A stretch of DNA of 64,000 nt. Source: Notolepis coatsorum. Lineage: Eukaryota > Chordata > Actinopteri > Aulopiformes > Paralepididae. The position numbers were made by a program, and so were the translations under genes. The stretch spans positions 13,795,577-13,859,576 of the forward strand of contig OZ020591.1 of the NCBI GenBank assembly GCA_963971535.1, written 5' to 3'. The notes beneath the pieces were generated by a model. That model saw only the letters and a list, made by a program, of their open reading frames with translations. It was not told the DNA's origin and ran no database searches. Shown one piece after another: positions 1 through 10,704 of the stretch. Within the stretch, counting starts at the first letter, position 1, and each line of letters starts with the position of its first letter.

Positions 1-1
1 T

Positions 2-160
2 ACCCACCGAACAATGGCACAGGAGGCCAACACCCAGCCCCAGCAGCCTGAGATGGCATCACCGGAATGTCCACCACCTGAAGGTCCAGATGAACATTCT
101 AGGTGCATCACTACCAGATCTGGTCGCATCGTTAAGCCAAGAGTAAAGCTTGACATTTAA
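2..160 (+). CDS. C-terminal fragment of LTR-retrotransposon Pol
   Basis: The frame is open from the window edge to TAA at 158-160 and gives 52 residues. It is rich in Pro, Gln and Glu and ends in TRSGRIVKPRVKLDI. A basic 'TRSGR-(V/I)-x-KP' tail followed by a stop is typical of the end of Gypsy-type integrases in vertebrate retrotransposons. The position just upstream of a purine tract and LTR supports this. The catalytic domains are outside the window, so whether the element is active cannot be judged. Confidence 0.6.
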   Translation, partial: THRTMAQEANTQPQQPEMASPECPPPEGPDEHSRCITTRSGRIVKPRVKLDI

Positions 161-456
161 GATCCTAAGACCCTACTCAGTGGACCCTGAATCATTACGG
201 CCATGTGAAATTGAAATGCATGTTAAAAAAAAAAAAAAAGGAGAGAAGAGGAAATATTGTAATTATCATAATAATTGACATGTTTTGAGACCGTTTTCTA
301 CTTATATTGTTTAAGTATACCGTTGCTACTTATATTGTTTAAATATAAATAATGTTCCACAGGTGTGTGAATATAGAACAAACGGTACCGTATATTGTAA
401 AGGAATGTTTTCAGGATTCTAAGTTGCCACCGTGAGTTTCATCTTAGGAAGGGAGA

Positions 457-680
457 TGTAATATCCTAGGGATATCTGTGTAGCCCATAGCCTACCACAG
501 CACAGCAATGATGCGTGCGTGATGACGTGTTACGTATTCCAGTCATCTGATATGCAGGCACTGTTCCTATGTGTTGTCATTGCTGCCCGGGACGTGAGAA
601 TAAACGGTAACCCAATAAGCAGTCGCCCGATTCTATCATTCCCTATAGACACTAAGAGTGATATTAAGCGGAATATTACA
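457..680 (+). repeat. 3' LTR, 224 bp
   Basis: It starts TGTAATATCC and ends GGAATATTACA, so the termini are inverted (TGTAATAT/ATATTACA) and begin TG and end CA. A purine-rich primer tract lies immediately upstream. An AATAAA signal sits near 600. Confidence 0.8.
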
Positions 681-703
681 AGCTGAACCTGATATTAAAC
701 AAT

Positions 704-874
704 GTAGCTGTTGAGCAAGAAGAAGAAACAAAGCTTCTTGGTCTTATTTTAGATTGTAACTTGTTGTGGAGGGGACATATAGATTATGTTGTTGCATTAT
801 CCATGCAAGCATCTAAGTCCAAGTTTCTCTTAGTGCTCTTGTGTGCATTTTTTGCTGACTGCAAAGTTACATAA
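704..874 (+). pseudogene. LINE reverse-transcriptase C-terminal remnant
   Basis: An open stretch of 56 codons contains KLLGLILDCNLLWRGHID. This matches the 'LG(V/L)xxDxxLxWxxHI' block that follows the RT domain in vertebrate non-LTR elements. It has no start, ends at TAA 872-874 and is short, so it is a broken piece. It directly follows the LTR element. The LINE family cannot be told from this block. Confidence 0.55.
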
Positions 875-910
875 CTACTAAAGCTCAGTTGTTATTCAAA
901 ACGTTTATCG

Positions 911-1099
911 TGTAGTGCCCGGAGGAAAGAGGAATAAACGGAGGTAACGTAATGCTTGTTTAATGTACAAAGCCACGTCAGTAAACAAGAACACCAGCAC
1001 ATGAATCCCAGCACAGCAATGAATGAATAACAACCAGTGCAACCTAAATAGATGTCCCCTCTGGCCTCGGTGCCAGATCATTAGTTCCCTCCCACTACA
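911..1099 (-). repeat. probable solo LTR, 189 bp, minus strand
   Basis: The ends are inverted: TGTAGTG at 911 and CACTACA ending at 1099. Read on the minus strand it starts TGTAGTGGGAGGG and has an ATTAAA-type signal about 40 bp before its end, as expected for an LTR. I see no target-site duplication, so this could be one LTR of a rearranged element. Confidence 0.5.
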
Positions 1100-1885
1100 C
1101 AACATAGTCAGAAGATGAACACGAACCAATACTGTAGTCACTACAATCGTGCCTTTATTTTTAAGGCTAAATCGTTAAACCGGAAGTGATCCCGCGGCCA
1201 AGTGATGCTGCCTTGATGGAGCTGTCTGCGGACAGGTCCGTTGTCCACGACCAAATAATGCAGTGATTGATTGGTGCAAAATACTTCCGAGAACCCACCT
1301 CCTCTCTATATTCCTTGAGCCCATTGGTGGAAACAAATGCCGATCAAGTAACCAGGAAGTCAACTATATTCAAGCAATTTTGGTTTTCACCGATCGATGA
1401 CTGTGGCTTTGTTTTCCAGCTACGTTTACTTGCGGGATTGCTGCAGAAGAACACACTGACCTACTACCAGATAATATCACGGATAATGGTTATGTTACTG
1501 ATATTGTTCTGAGATTCTACACCACGTGGCCCTTCTCGAGTGTTGCCGTTGAGTTGGTAAGTAGAGATCAGAGGCTGAAACACAGACATATATCTACTAA
1601 CCTCTTTGCTCATGATCACACTCCTACACAGCTGTTCTAGCTGATCTCCATATAGTCATAGATATAAAGCAGAAGATGCGACATTACATCATGTAGTACA
1701 TCCTGGTATTGTTTACAAGTTCTGGGCTGGTCAGCGGGTTGTGTCTTAATGTCCGACCAGAACACTCAGACCTGCGGTAAAGAAAGAGGATAACGCGCAC
1801 ATTTCAACTGTTTGTGTGCTTTGTTAATAAGAAACCGGGCCTCAGTGTCCTAACAAATGCTTTCTCTTGACCATTTCCAAGGCGT
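1100..1885. other. no recognised feature
   Basis: Mixed-composition sequence. Open frames here are short (81 codons or fewer) and show no domain, splice or transposon signature that I recognise. It is probably degraded repeat. Confidence 0.4.
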
Positions 1886-2548
1886 GAATGAATGAATGAA
1901 TGTAAACTTTATTAACAGATTGCAGAATGGGTACAATACAGTACGGCTCAATAAGGGGATGCAGACCAGAGAAAGACGTTAGTCTTGTTTACATCAGGGT
2001 CCCCCATTTTCAATGCATGACATTTATGACACACCACATACATGACATTTATGGCATAGGGACATACATGACATACAGGTATTTAGTAGTACTGTTACAT
2101 TTGTGACATATACGGTATTCAAATATACAGTACTGTTACCCATAGACCCTGACAGAGTATATACATATGATGGGGAGGGGACTGTACATTAGGAGGGGGT
2201 GGGTGGGAGAGAAATACATGCGGTGGGGAGGAGACTGTCTATTAGGAGGTGGTGGGGGGTTTGGACATTTACAGTGGCCAGTTTTGAATTGCAGCCTCCC
2301 GTAGGTGCTCTTTAAGAGCGGTTTTGAATGAGGGTAGGGATTCACATTCCTTTACAGCTGTGGGTAGGGCGTTCCACATTGATGTGGCATAATTGCAAAA
2401 CGTGTTTAGTCCCTTGTTTGAGCCGAATCTGGGTTTAACATGATTTGTTGAGCTTCCTCTGGTGTTGTGATCGTGGTATTCACTGACCTTTGGGAAGTAT
2501 TTGGGGTGAATGTGGTGGCTACCACCATCCAGCTTGCACGACATTCTT
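1886..2548 (-). mobile_element. 5'-truncated LINE, 3' end with (CATT)n tail
   Basis: On the minus strand, 2544-2269 encodes 91 residues with HNTRGSSTNHVKPRFGSNKG, then a W-NALP block and 'SFKTALKEHL'. That is the C-terminal end of a CR1/L2-type reverse transcriptase. It is followed by about 380 bp of 3' UTR ending CTGTTAATAAAGTTTACATT and a short tetranucleotide tail (1886-1901). The same 3' UTR recurs at 33352, 47263 and 53383, so this is an active or recently active family in the genome. Confidence 0.75.
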
Positions 2549-2549
2549 T

Positions 2550-2795
2550 CACATTCAATTTATTTTAGATTTGTAACTTTATTTGTATTTTCTTTTACTT
2601 TTACATAAATATATAATGCTATATGTTTTGTAATGCTTGCCTATGGCGTTCAGCAGGATTTAAAGCTCTATTACAATCAAATTAATCAATTCATTTGAAT
2701 AATTGTTGCAGCCCTACATATTTTAACTACGATCTTGAGACATTGGGGACATGAGGTAATCCAAACAGCAAGAGCATGTCATTCATGGTCTCATA
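2550..2795. other. AT-rich LINE tail and orphan hAT end
   Basis: AT-rich sequence containing a 3'-UTR-like stretch that ends in AATCAA repeats (about 2660-2695). At 2697-2716 there is an isolated terminus GTTGCAGCCCTA, like the right end of the element family at 30989-31538. No coding sequence is seen. Confidence 0.35.
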
Positions 2796-3486
2796 GTTAC
2801 ATACAGGGGAGGAAACTAACTTTGGCTTACCAGCCAACTGGCAAGTATATGATTTTTTTTACCAGCCAAACAGATTTTTTACCAGCCATAAATAAATCGC
2901 TAATTGTGATAATTACTTCTTTGTATGTCTTCGTCTAAATTGATTTTCAATAGTAATAATCACACTGTGTCTCTACTCTTTAAAATATTTATTACCATAA
3001 AACATTAATAAGTGTCTCTACTCTTCACAATATTAGCATAAAACATATATTAATCACACCGTCTCTACTCTTCAAAATATTAGGATATCGCATATTAACA
3101 TGAAAGAGGGAACTATTCTGGACTGGGTTGGGCTGAACTGGGCAGTGAAAGATGCTGGGTTGGGTTGGGCAGGGAAAGTTGGGCTGGTCTAAGTTGGACT
3201 GGGTTGGGCTGGACTGGGCTGGGCAGTGAAAGAACCAAGCATTTCATTGTAATGTAATAGCTAAATAAAACACAACTTGAACTTGACTTACATTTACTTT
3301 ACATTTTCACTCTGGTTGGATGCCAAACATATTCTGGTTGTACTGTACTTGTGCTGTATGATGACAATACATTGGAATCGAATCTCATGTCAACGCTAGG
3401 GGTTCAGCAGGTGTATTCTGAATGACAAGTATGACAACATCACCGTTGTGAAGGGCATATGGGCGAGTTGTGATATGGGGGGAAAC

Positions 3487-4177
3487 TAGGGCTGGGCGAT
3501 ATGGCCAAAAACGTTATTGCGATAAAATTATAAAATTATTTTCATATAACTCGATATCGATAATTATCGTTGATATAATTTCTGTCAAGTTTAATTAACT
3601 TCTTATGCCCGGCGCCGATGGACGGGCTATTAATAAGACTTGTTTTGCTGCTGCGAATGTCTCGAGTTGATGTCGTCATCAGTCCGCGCACGTTCTTCTA
3701 ACCCCAGTGCATAGATTATTATATTCCACCAGGGGGCAACCTACCGCCACTGGATCATATGCATTATAAGAATGGAACACAGTTAGCCAGAGCAAGCGGT
3801 GTATCCCACGACAATGTACTAAAATCACCCTAAAATACTCCGTTCCGCCCCAATACATTGCAACGACGTCCACCGCATACCCCACACTACTCTAACCGTG
3901 GCCTCAGAATTCACGCCACACACCCACTCGGCACGTAAACTATAATTAATAGCGGCATGCAAGCTAATGATCCTAGCCAGCCTTGTTTACTACCCAGAGG
4001 TGCACCGCGGGTCTCCTTCACTGTCGCCATCTCCTTCACTGATTGGTTGTTAGTGCGTGTGCTCATATCCAAGCTTGGAAAATCGATATATCGAAACTTT
4101 GCGACCACGTTTCATGTTTATTTCGAGGAAATAATTTATCGCGATAGTTATCGTTATCGTTTTATCGCCCAGCCCTA
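3487..4177. mobile_element. hAT element B, copy 1, nested in A
   Basis: Termini TAGGGCTGGGCGATAT and TTATCGCCCAGCCCTA with an exact 8-bp TSD, GGGGAAAC (3479-3486, 4178-4185). The homologous place in copy 2 of element A (about 29450-29465) reads straight through one copy of this 8-mer, a preserved empty site. 691 bp, no transposase. Subterminal AT-rich ATCGATA blocks match the copies at 27748 and 37263. Confidence 0.92.
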
Positions 4178-4228
4178 GGGGAAACCCGTTAATAATTCGG
4201 TAATAATAAAATGTCACTCGGCTGCATT

Positions 4229-4499
4229 GAAAGCTCGGCGTTGCTAATAAACATTTAAAATCATTTTTATAAACGAGTAAAAAATCACTGAGCTAGCCTT
4301 GGCTAAAATGGCTGCTTCCGCATTTTCACGCAGGAGCGCTGTGATTGCTGGCTGCTTTGTCACGTGCCTGGTGCGCCCAGCAATCACAGCGCTCCTGCGT
4401 GAAAATGTGGAAGCAGCCATTTTAGCCAAGGCTAGCTCAGTGATTTTTTTTACTCGTTTATAATTTTTTTTAAATGTTTATTAGCAATGCCGAGCTTTC
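4229..4499. repeat. long palindrome, 123-bp arms
   Basis: The left arm (4229-4351) is the near-perfect reverse complement of the right arm (4377-4499), with a 25-nt loop. The same structure with the same loop is present in hAT copy A2 (about 29496-29747), so it belongs to the ancestral element or entered it before it spread. A transcript would fold into a long hairpin. Confidence 0.85.
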
Positions 4500-4649
4500 A
4501 AACCCCGCCGCGCATGTGTGTGAAACCCTAATGCAACGGTGAGTACCTTTGAAATTTATATCTGATATATTTTGGACCCACCGCTCGTCTTTAACCAGTG
4601 CTTGATGTGAACATTAACATGGCTAGTAACGTGGGAATAAGTGACTGCG

Positions 4650-4676
4650 TATCGCAGTCACGAAAGGGGCTATGGA
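4650..4676. repeat. orphan terminus of a short MITE family
   Basis: GCAGTCACGAAAGGGGCT here equals the right terminus of the MITE at 57512-57587. No matching left end or TSD is seen nearby, so it is a fragment. Confidence 0.4.
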
Positions 4677-4836
4677 ATCGTTAGCCTCACGCCCACTTGT
4701 CATTCTCATCCGACTCGAAGGAGACGCGTCGCGTGCTGTTGTTCGCTCCCATGTCAGACCGTACTGATATCCGAAAGCGACGACTCTACATGCAATTATT
4801 TTCATCCACTGATGTGTTTTTGTCTACGTTGTCAAG

Positions 4837-5369
4837 TAGGCGTGGGGGAAAAATCGATACGTAGTAGTATTGCGATACTTTGCGTGGCGATACTGTATCG
4901 ATACAGGGACGCCAAGTATCGATATTTAATTATTCATTAAACATTTTATTTAATTTTTTTTTGTATAAGGAAGTTGCATTGTTCATTTCAATACCTGTAA
5001 TAGTACAGTAGTCCACACACACACATGTGCATTCAGTTAAGTTGGAATATGACTGTAATACAAACAGTTCAGTTTTGTCAGGTACATGCAACACAGATTA
5101 CAGTGTTTACATCTGTCTGCTTGAGAAAATACCATGTTCTGCAATAAAAATGATTGAAGTGAGATGAGCAGACTGAACTTTATTTTATTATTATTACATG
5201 TTTGTTTTACTTTGCAGTAAAAAAAATATATAATAATAATAATTGATAAAAAAAATAAAGAAAGAAATCGCAATATTCGCAATATATCGAGTATCGCGAT
5301 ACTATCGTATCGCGGCTCAAGTATCGCGATAGTATTGTATCGTGAGATCTCTGGCGATTCCCACCCCTA
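4837..5369. mobile_element. hAT element C-like, 533 bp, nested in A
   Basis: Left end TAGGCGTGGGGG, right end GATTCCCACCCCTA, exact 8-bp TSD TTGTCAAG (4829-4836, 5370-5377). The interior is AT-rich with ATCGATAC/GTATCGCGATA blocks. The right terminus is like that of the element at 54448. No coding capacity. Confidence 0.9.
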
Positions 5370-5802
5370 TTGTCAAGCCGGTGACAGGAGTCTGTAGGGC
5401 CGCACGCAGTGGTCTGTCCACTTCCCCTAGATGGGCGGCATATTCTAGAAAACGAGTGTTCATTGGAGGAGCTTAGAGCGCAACGATGATGTTCATTGGT
5501 TATGGATTATTATGAGGCGCAAATGGGAGGAATCATAAGGGGGGAGTCAGAGTTCGGCTTGTGCCGGTGAGCGAATCAGCAGATTGCAGAATAATTTTTT
5601 TGGTTTTGTTTAGTACTCGCCAGTGTGGCGAGTGCTCTTCATGAATCACTCGCCAAACATAAAAAATACTTGCATTTGGTGAGTAAAATGGCCTAATTTC
5701 CTCCCCTGGTTACATACATAGTTATATTCATAAGGTCTGTTCTCCTGATAAGCCAATAATTTCCAAGTCAGAATCTCCACTGACTAGCCTAGCCTGTTGG
5801 TT

Positions 5803-5886
5803 TAAGACAAGATAATCCTTTATTGATCCCCTTGGGGAAATTCAGGTGTCAAAGCAGTATGGGGGGGATACAGGGTGGGGGATGCA
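5803..5886 (-). repeat. LINE 3'-tail remnant
   Basis: AAGATAATCCTTTATTGATC followed by CCCTTGGGGAAATTCAG reads on the minus strand as the AATAAAGG-type 3' end seen at many fish LINE insertions. Only this tail is present. Confidence 0.45.
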
Positions 5887-5991
5887 TAATAATATAATAA
5901 TAATAATAATAATACTTCGTTTTATATAGCGCCTTTCAGAGGACCCAAGGTCGCTTTACATAAGGGGGGGGGGGGGGGGGGAGATAACAAG

Positions 5992-7534
5992 TCAACAAAC
6001 ATAGTGGACAGACACAACACATACATATAAAGTGAGAAAGTTAGGGGTTGAAGGCCAGGTTGAAGAGGTGGGTTTTGAGCAGTTTTTTAAATGAGTCCAG
6101 AGTTGGGGTGGTGCGGAGTTCTGCGGGGAGGGAGTTCCAGAGGGTGGGAGCTGCCACACTGAAAGCTCTGTCCCCGAACGTCCGCAGTCTGGTTCGGGGG
6201 ATGGAGAGCTGACAGTGTCCGTGGATCGCAGGGACCGTGACTGAGTGTAGGGGTGGAGGAGGTCAGTGAGGTACTGAGGTGCCAGGGCGTGAAGGGATTT
6301 GTAGGTGAGCAGGAGGGTTTTGTAGGTGATGCGGGATTTGATGGGGAGCCAGTGGAGCTGGATGAGGATGGGGGTGATGTGCTGCCAGGGTTTGGTGCGG
6401 GTTAGAACCCTGGCAGCTGAATTTTGAACATACTGGAGCCTGTCCAGGGTTTTGCTTGGGACCCCGGACAGGACCCCGTTGCAGTAGTCCAGGCGGGAGG
6501 TGACGAAGGCGTGGATGAGGGTCTCAGCTGTGGTGTCGGAAAGTGATGGTCGGAGTCTGGAAATGTTTCGGAGGTGAAAGAAGGCGGATTTGGTGAGGGA
6601 ATTTACATGGGATTGATAGGAAAGGGTGGAGTCCAGGATAACGCCCAGGTTGCGGAACCTTAGGGGATGGGGAGATGGAGCAGCCGTCAATGTTGAGGGT
6701 GAGATCCCCAACCTTCCGGAGCAGGGCCTTGGGTGCCACAACCATGAGCTCGGTTTTATTGTTGTTGAGCTTGAGGAAATTTGATGACATCCAGGTTTTT
6801 ATTTCGTGCAGGCAGTTGATAAGGGAGTGTGGGGGGAGATGGGTGGATGGTTTGGTGGAGAGGTAGAGTTGAGTGTCGTCGGCATAGGAGTGGAAGTTGA
6901 GGCCATGGCGGCGGATGATCTGACCAAGGGGGAGCATGTAGATGGTGAATAGGATTGGGCCAAGTACGGAGCCTTGTGGGACGCCTTGGTTGACTGGGGC
7001 CGGGGTGGAACTGGAGTCGCCGATGGTGATGAACTGTGTCCGGGTGGTGAGGTAGGATTGAAACCAGGAGAGTGCTGAGCCAGTGATGCCGAGGTTGTTG
7101 GATAGGCGGTTGAGGAGGATGGAGTGGGAGACTGTGTCGAATGCTGCAGAAAGGTCAAGGAGGATGAGGATGCTTATGTGGCCAGAGTCAGCTGCAAGGA
7201 GGAGGTCGTTGGTAATTTTGATGAGGGCGGTCTCTGTGCTGTGTTGAGTTCTGAAGCCGGATTGAAAAGGCTCATAGAGCTCATGGTTGGACATGTATTG
7301 TTGGAGTTGGGCGGCCACTGCTCTTTCCAAGATTTTGCTAAGGAAAGGAAGGTTGGAGATCGGACGGAAGTTGTTTAGCTCGTCTGGGTCGAGGCCGGGT
7401 TTCTTAATGATGGGGGTGACGGATGCTGTTTTGAAGCAGGGGGCGACGAGACCAGATTCAAATGAGGAGTTGATGATGTTGACCATGGTGGGGCAGAGAG
7501 CAGGGAGGCAGATCTTGACCAGGGTGGTAGGCAT
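5992..7534 (-). pseudogene. L2 reverse transcriptase
   Basis: Two overlapping minus-strand frames, 7534-6524 and 6741-5992, together form one RT broken by a frameshift near 6680-6740. Visible blocks in order: NNFRPISNLPFLSKILER (fingers), GFRTQHSTETAL, LDLSAAFDTVSH (first catalytic Asp), GVPQGSVLGPILF, SYADDTQLY (catalytic DD), FLKLNNNKTELM, then after the shift NLGVILDSTL, FHLRNISRLRP, SRLDYCNGVLSG and LTRTKPWQHITPIL. These are the standard L2-clade motifs. The product would copy LINE RNA at the nicked target, but the frameshift prevents a full protein. Confidence 0.85.
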
Positions 7535-7679
7535 GGGGTCAAGTGAGCAGGTGGAGGCTTTGGCTGAGGCTATGAGCTTGACAACTTGGGGACCATTTAC
7601 CGGGGAGAAGGAGGAGAGGCTGCATTGGGGGGGGGGGCACCCAGGGGGAGGAGCAGGTGAGGGGGAGGAGGGGGCACTG

Positions 7680-9262
7680 CTAGCTGCTGGTAGATGGTAT
7701 TGACCTTGTCCTGGAAAAAGACATGGAACCTGGAGCAGAGGTCGTGGGCACCAGATGGGCGGGGGGGGTCGAGGGGGCGGAGTAGCCGGTTGATGGTGGA
7801 GAAGAGTGTCTGGGGTGGTTTTGCTGGTTGCCGATGAGGGTGGAATAGTAGTTTGTTTTGGCCTTGATGAGAGCTAGCTTGTAGGCCTGCACGTGGTCCT
7901 TGTAGGCCTCGAGGTGGACAGTGAGGCCAGATCTTCTATGGAGTCTCTCCAATTGGCGACCGACAGCCTTCAGGGAGCGGAGTTCAGGGGTGTACCAGGG
8001 GGCAGGACGGGTGTAGGTGACAGTCCGGGTTTTGATGGGGGCGAGAGAGTCCAGGCTGCGGGATAGGGCGGAGTTGTAGTGGGCAGCCAAACCACTGGTG
8101 CACTGACTGTTTTGATGTTCCTGTAGGTGATGGTGCGTGCATTCCGAAGCTTGGGTAGGGAAGTAGGGAGGGTGAAAAGGACAGCATGGTGGTCGGACAC
8201 CGCCAGGTCGAGACACTGTACCTCAGATGGTATTATGCCAGTGGAACAGACCAGGTCAAGTGTATGACCTTTGGTGTGGGTGGGACCATTTGTGTGCTGT
8301 GTGATATTGAAGCAGTCCAGTAGTGAGAGGAAATCAATGGCTGTGGAGCAGCTGGTGTTGTCCACATGAATATTGAAGTCCCCAAGCAGGAGTGTGGATG
8401 AGCACATGGTGCAGACAGTGGTGAGGAGTTCAGACAGGTCAGACATAAAGTAGGTGGAGGCTTTGGGGGGGCGGTAGATGAGGACTACCTGGAGTGGTGT
8501 AGGCCCAGGTAGTGAGAAAGCCACGCACTCGAAGGAGGTGACAGTGGGTACTGGGAGCTCTTTGACTAGAAAGTCAGCCCGATGTATTACAGCCAGCCCA
8601 CCACCACGACCCTGGGTACGTGGCTTTTGGATGTAAACATAGCCTGGGGGTGTGGCTTGGTTGAGTGAAATGAAGTCCTGTTGTTATTGCCATGTCTCAG
8701 TAAGACATAGAAAATCTATATCTCTGTCAGTAATTATGTCATGGATGAGGAGAGATTTATTGTTAAGAGAGCGAACATTCTGGAGCATGAATGTTGCATT
8801 TTTGATGGATGCTGGGGCAGACAGTGATGGAGGGATGTCAACACAGACTAGTGGCCGCAGATTGGTCAGAGTGCGCACGTGGGGTTTGTTGTGATGACGT
8901 CGTTGCTGCACGTTGTTGGAGCGCCAGCCCGGTAGCACAGAAGGAATTCCATGGTCTGAATAGTAAACAAACTTGCAACGGGAGGCTCTGTGCATGTAGC
9001 GAGGGCGACGAAGGAGCCCCAGAGACTTAATAGCATCGATGCAGTTTGGTGTGGAATGACGGAAGAGGTTGCAAAGTTGCAGCGTGGAGTATTGGAAAAT
9101 TACCATGACGGTATCGGAGAAGTGCCGGTGTTGGCTAGCTTGCAGAGCCGAAAGCCGGGGAGGAGGCGTCCATCCTCGGGTCGCAGCTCCAGCTAGCAGT
9201 ATAGCCAGGAGTGAAAGGTATCCCAGTGAGAGGAGTTGTGGAAAGTCCCGATGGTGTGGCAT
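7680..9262 (-). pseudogene. L2 endonuclease region (APE-type) and linker
   Basis: The frame 9262-8687 starts MPHHRDFPQLLSLGYLSLLA, a hydrophobic leader-like stretch. It continues to MLQNVRSLNNKSLLIHDII and LCLTETW, the first endonuclease blocks with the catalytic Glu. A TAA at 8684-8686 interrupts it. The same frame then continues to 7970 with GRGGGLAVIHR, VVLIYRPPK, LLGDFNIHVD (Asp/Asn) and DLAVSDHHAVLF (catalytic SDH). A frameshift separates the linker at 8216-7680. All key endonuclease residues are visible, so loss of function comes from the stop and the shifts. Confidence 0.8.
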
Positions 9263-9390
9263 CCGATCAGGCGGGTTGAGGAGTTTTGGATGTCCTCAGT
9301 AGACCGCGAGCACCGGAGTTGGTTGGAAAGCTACAGCAGCAGAGCTAGCGTTATGGGGCTAACAGCTGACCGGGCAGCTATGAGTTTGGT

Positions 9391-9711
9391 GAGTACACCA
9401 AAGTATTGCGATATTCCGACTGTTTGTAGAATTCAAGGGTTATTGTTGTGGTTTATATGATAATTAGACAACGAATCCTTGCTACTTGCGGTAATAATAA
9501 GCAATGATTACATACAAAAATAACAAACTTTTCCAGAGTGAGAAGCGGCGATAAACACGCCAGCGTCCTCTCAACATCCGGACGAAAATAGCTTCACAGT
9601 CCTATATACACTTAAAGTATAGATACAAATACAATATAATATAAAAAAGTACAAACCTTTACAAAAGTTTACCTTAGTATTGATAGTATCAAAAAGCTGA
9701 GTTCTTTTGAT
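9391..9711. other. no recognised feature
   Basis: AT-rich sequence between the L2 element and the LTR-like block. No gene, repeat terminus or structure recognised. Confidence 0.4.
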
Positions 9712-10195
9712 TGATATGTATGAGCCGGCTGAACAGAGATTCAGGAGACAACGGTGAATTCAATCAGTGGTTTTTATTGGCTGGAACACACAGAGAAGAG
9801 AACCAGTCCTGGAGACCAGCCCTCCACGGCTGAGAGCCTCTAGAATGATACATGACAGTGATTTATATACTCTTGTGAGTTCCCAATTTAGCGAGGTTGA
9901 TGTCTGGTTAATAATGGATGATCCGACAGGCATTGGCATACATGGTCTGGTTTGGGGATATATTATGTTCAGGTTTGCTCCATCTCACTGGCCTGTGGCC
10001 AGAGGCCCGATACAGCCATGCATGCACCGGTCATCAGGTCACACGGGTCATCAGGTCAAAGTATTTCTGGGTGCATGGCCTGAGCTTGGTCACAGATGCA
10101 CATTCCAGAGTGGGGGAGATTATGCTCTCACCAGAGGAGCTGGATGCAAGGATCTGTAATCCTTCAGTGGAATATTAATGAATAAATATATTACA
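9712..10195 (-). repeat. possible solo LTR (minus)
   Basis: Read on the minus strand the block starts TGTAATATATTTATTC and ends ATACATATCA. It has a TATATAAATCA box about two thirds in and a CAATAAAAACC signal near the end, an LTR-like arrangement. No TSD is visible. Its open frame of 130 codons on the plus strand has no recognised domain. It lies directly upstream of exon 1, so an alternative is that part of it serves the zinc-finger gene promoter. Confidence 0.35.
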
Positions 10196-10303
10196 GTATC
10201 CTCTCTCCATAGTTCTCTACCTGAACTCACCTGGTGTAACTCACTCTGACCGTGGGCAGGACGTCCTACAGGAAGACACTCTGGACTCCAGCTCCAGTAG
10301 AAG

Positions 10304-10436
10304 ATGACTTCTTTAGAACCCAGGGACCAAGACGTCCTACTGAACATCAAGAAAGAAGAGACTTTAGACTCTCCAGACCCACCTATGGACATTTATACTA
10401 GATTGAAGGAGGAGCCCACAGATTATCAGGATATAT
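10304..10436 (+). CDS. C2H2 zinc-finger gene, exon 1 (N-terminal acidic region)
   Basis: ATG at 10304 is the first in frame, since a TAG lies two codons upstream (10298-10300). It opens 44 codons: MTSLEPRDQDVLLNIKKEET, then LDSPDPPMDIYTRLKEEPTD and YQDI. The exon ends at a good donor, T|GTAAGT (10437), in phase 1. The acidic Lys-Glu-Glu-Pro pattern matches exon 2 and fits SUMO-acceptor consensus sites (IKKE, LKEE). This is the start of a nuclear DNA-binding protein whose fingers lie at 61250. A noncoding first exon may exist: TCTCTCCATAG near 10213 could be an acceptor. Assignment to the distant finger exon rests on phase and style, not on transcripts. Confidence 0.7.
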
Positions 10437-10589
10437 GTAAGTTCACATTCCTTCTTTTTCTATAGCATCTCTTTCTGCAATCTTGTATAATTGTTTTGTT
10501 CATCATTGTATACAAGGCTTTATCTTACATTTTCAATACGTTTTTTCATACTTGACTCAAATATGCTCTATGTTTTATGTTGATGTGTG

Positions 10590-10704
10590 TCCATGTCCAA
10601 AATCAGGGACCATAATGGAAATAAGTGCTTGCACTTTCTCATGTTTTTATCCCTTGGATGCTGTCTTTTATTCCACTATACAAATCAATCAATAAACCAA
10701 GACA
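10590..10704 (+). repeat. LINE 3' tail
   Basis: CAGGGACCATAATGGAAATA...CTTGGATGCTGTCTTTTATTC...AATCAATCAATAAA. It is the same 3' UTR as at 16505-16607, with a (CAAT)n tail. 5'-truncated insertion in intron 1. Confidence 0.55.

Larger units (their letters stand above)
1..680 (+). mobile_element. 3' end of an LTR retrotransposon (partial, enters from the left)
   Basis: The order is the end of a Pol-like reading frame (to 160), about 280 bp of untranslated sequence with an A-run near 226-238, a purine-rich tract (444-456) and a 3' LTR (457-680). This is the usual layout of a Gypsy-type element reading left to right. The 5' LTR and most of gag-pol lie outside the window. It is followed at 704 by LINE-like coding sequence, so the element may have landed in an older LINE. 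Seen: the termini and the tract. Inferred: Gypsy rather than Copia or BEL. Confidence 0.75.
2804..5708 (+). mobile_element. hAT element A, 2.9 kb, with nested insertions
   Basis: The termini CAGGGGAGGAAACTAA (2804) and TTTCCTCCCCTG (ending 5708) are inverted. They are flanked by an exact 8-bp TSD, GTTACATA (2796-2803 and 5709-5716), the signature of hAT transposition. The interior has subterminal ACCAGCCA/ACTCGCCA motifs, a long palindrome (4229-4499) and two later hAT insertions (3487-4177, 4837-5369). Without them it is about 1.68 kb and has no transposase, so it is non-autonomous. A second copy starts at 28790 and lacks the first nested insertion. Confidence 0.9.
5887..9390 (-). mobile_element. 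near full-length L2-clade LINE (decayed)
   Basis: From right to left it encodes an N-terminal hydrophobic segment, an APE-type endonuclease, a linker and a reverse transcriptase, then a 3' UTR ending in a GCGCTATATAAAACGAAG motif and a (TTA)n tail at 5887-5915. That tail is characteristic of L2 elements in fish. The region is distinctly GC-richer than its surroundings. One in-frame stop (8684-8686) and several frameshifts make it inactive. The right end is uncertain: the conserved part starts at 9262 and a 5' UTR up to about 9390 is inferred from composition. Confidence 0.8.

Noticed and set aside
7124..7703. Plus-strand frames across the L2 reverse transcriptase
   Set aside because: Shadows of the minus-strand RT, which has all catalytic motifs.
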